Assembly (NCBI GenBank): GCA_947177675.1 | Contig: CAMWVK010000064.1 | Span: 1-7,373 of the forward strand | Source: an uncultured Mucispirillum sp. | GTDB taxonomy: Bacteria > Chrysiogenota > Deferribacteres > Deferribacterales > Mucispirillaceae | Length of the DNA stretch: 7,373 bases | Direction: 5' to 3' | Notes under the pieces: generated by a model | Told to the model about the DNA's origin: nothing | The model's input: only the letters and a program-made list of their open reading frames with translations | Database searches by the model: none | Translations under genes and position numbers: made by a program | Shown: in pieces, positions 7,086-7,373 of the stretch | How the letters are laid out: every line of letters begins with the position of its first letter | How positions within the stretch are numbered: position 1 is the stretch's first letter

Positions 7086-7090
7086 CCTCC
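7086..7090 (-). promoter_or_regulatory. Shine-Dalgarno deciding the TTG start at 7077
   Basis: A full GGAGG on the minus strand is 8 nt upstream of TTG at 7077. The first in-frame ATG is 176 codons further in, so TTG is the only sensible start. Confidence 0.8.
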
Positions 7091-7109
7091 AAATTTAGTA
7101 TATATTTAT

Positions 7110-7138
7110 AATATAACAAACTTAATATGTTTTGTAAA
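7110..7138 (-). promoter_or_regulatory. candidate sigma70 promoter of the four-gene operon
   Basis: On the minus strand TTTACA (7138-7133) and TATATT (7115-7110) are separated by 17 bp, each one base off consensus. Transcription would begin near 7103, leaving about 25 nt before the start codon. AT-rich DNA yields such matches by chance, but position and spacing are right and no promoter is visible between the four genes. Confidence 0.6.
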
Positions 7139-7195
7139 CTTTTATATATATTGTCAAAGATATTATATAAAAAATGAATAAATGCTATAAACTGC

Positions 7196-7224
7196 TTGAA
7201 ATACATATTATTTGCTGATAATAT
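7196..7224 (+). promoter_or_regulatory. candidate promoter of the rightmost partial gene
   Basis: TTGAAA (7196-7201), 17 bp, then TAATAT (7219-7224) preceded by TG at 7216-7217, an extended -10 element. Predicted transcription start is near 7231, about 25 nt before the ATG at 7256. It lies in the 178-bp gap between divergent genes. Confidence 0.45.
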
Positions 7225-7255
7225 CATAAAAAAAACATATATTAAAGTTGGTATT

Positions 7256-7373
7256 ATGAAAAAGAAAATTTTTATATCATTAGTATCATTAGTTATTTTA
7301 ACAGCTGCTGCTGTTATTTTAGCAGTTTTCTATCTTTATTCATCATCTAAATCTTTTTTAGATGATAATAAAG
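7256..7373 (+). CDS. N-terminus of an exported or membrane-anchored protein, cut by window end
   Basis: Thirty-nine codons are present, open to the last base. The start M-K-K-K-I-F is followed by a hydrophobic stretch of about 22 residues (ISLVSLVILTAAAVILAVFY), then SSSKSFLDDNK. This is a typical inner-membrane anchor or uncleaved signal sequence with the remainder outside the cytoplasm; no lipobox and no clear signal-peptidase I site are visible. The ribosome site is weak (AAAG about 9 nt before the ATG). It is transcribed divergently from the four-gene operon. The family cannot be identified from this fragment. Confidence 0.7.
   Translation, partial: MKKKIFISLVSLVILTAAAVILAVFYLYSSSKSFLDDNK

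Noticed and set aside
7152..7157. Perfect minus-strand TTGACA as the operon -35 box
   Set aside because: No acceptable -10 lies 16-18 bp downstream (it reads CAAAAC); the TTTACA/TATATT pair fits better.

Overview
The window is AT-rich (by eye about 30% GC) and densely coded. It carries flagellar and chemotaxis-type genes, so the source is a motile bacterium. The combination of a low-GC genome, a single-Cache chemoreceptor with the HAMP and linker style seen in Campylobacterota and Deferribacterota, and a pyrophosphate-signature phosphofructokinase fits a host-associated Deferribacterota (Mucispirillum-like) or Campylobacterota-like organism. That placement is inference from gene style only; no rRNA or other taxonomic marker is present.

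Left part, plus strand (1-3174): a near-consensus sigma70 promoter (TTGACT, 17 bp, TATAAT) drives a 404-residue phosphofructokinase. Its active site has the Asp and Lys signature of pyrophosphate-dependent enzymes. A hairpin follows the gene. Next is a methyl-accepting chemotaxis receptor (TM, single Cache domain, TM, HAMP, signalling coiled coil). Its reading frame breaks at a run of nine T (2130-2138) at the start of the HAMP domain. Removing one T restores a 583-residue receptor of normal architecture. The locus is therefore a recent frameshift, an ON/OFF homopolymer switch, a slippage-rescued gene or a sequencing error. A 16-bp hairpin closes this part.

Right part, minus strand (7138 down to 3375): four genes are packed head to tail with gaps of 3, 14 and 2 nt and almost certainly form one operon. 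In transcription order they are a 290-residue soluble protein I do not recognise with confidence, an AMP-forming fatty-acid CoA ligase, a short FlgF/FlgG-like flagellar rod or hook family protein, and a DUF1349 (concanavalin-like) protein. A promoter candidate (TTTACA, 17 bp, TATATT) precedes the first gene. Two of the four genes appear to start at TTG, each with a well-placed Shine-Dalgarno sequence. The functions do not form a known pathway, which makes the operon the least explained part of the window.

Right edge, plus strand (7256-7373): the first 39 codons of a protein with a signal anchor or signal peptide, transcribed divergently from the operon and cut by the window end.

No tRNA, rRNA, CRISPR array, insertion sequence or transposase was seen. 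The best lead is the T9 frameshift in the chemoreceptor; the second is the odd operon with its unassigned first gene and stray flagellar paralog.
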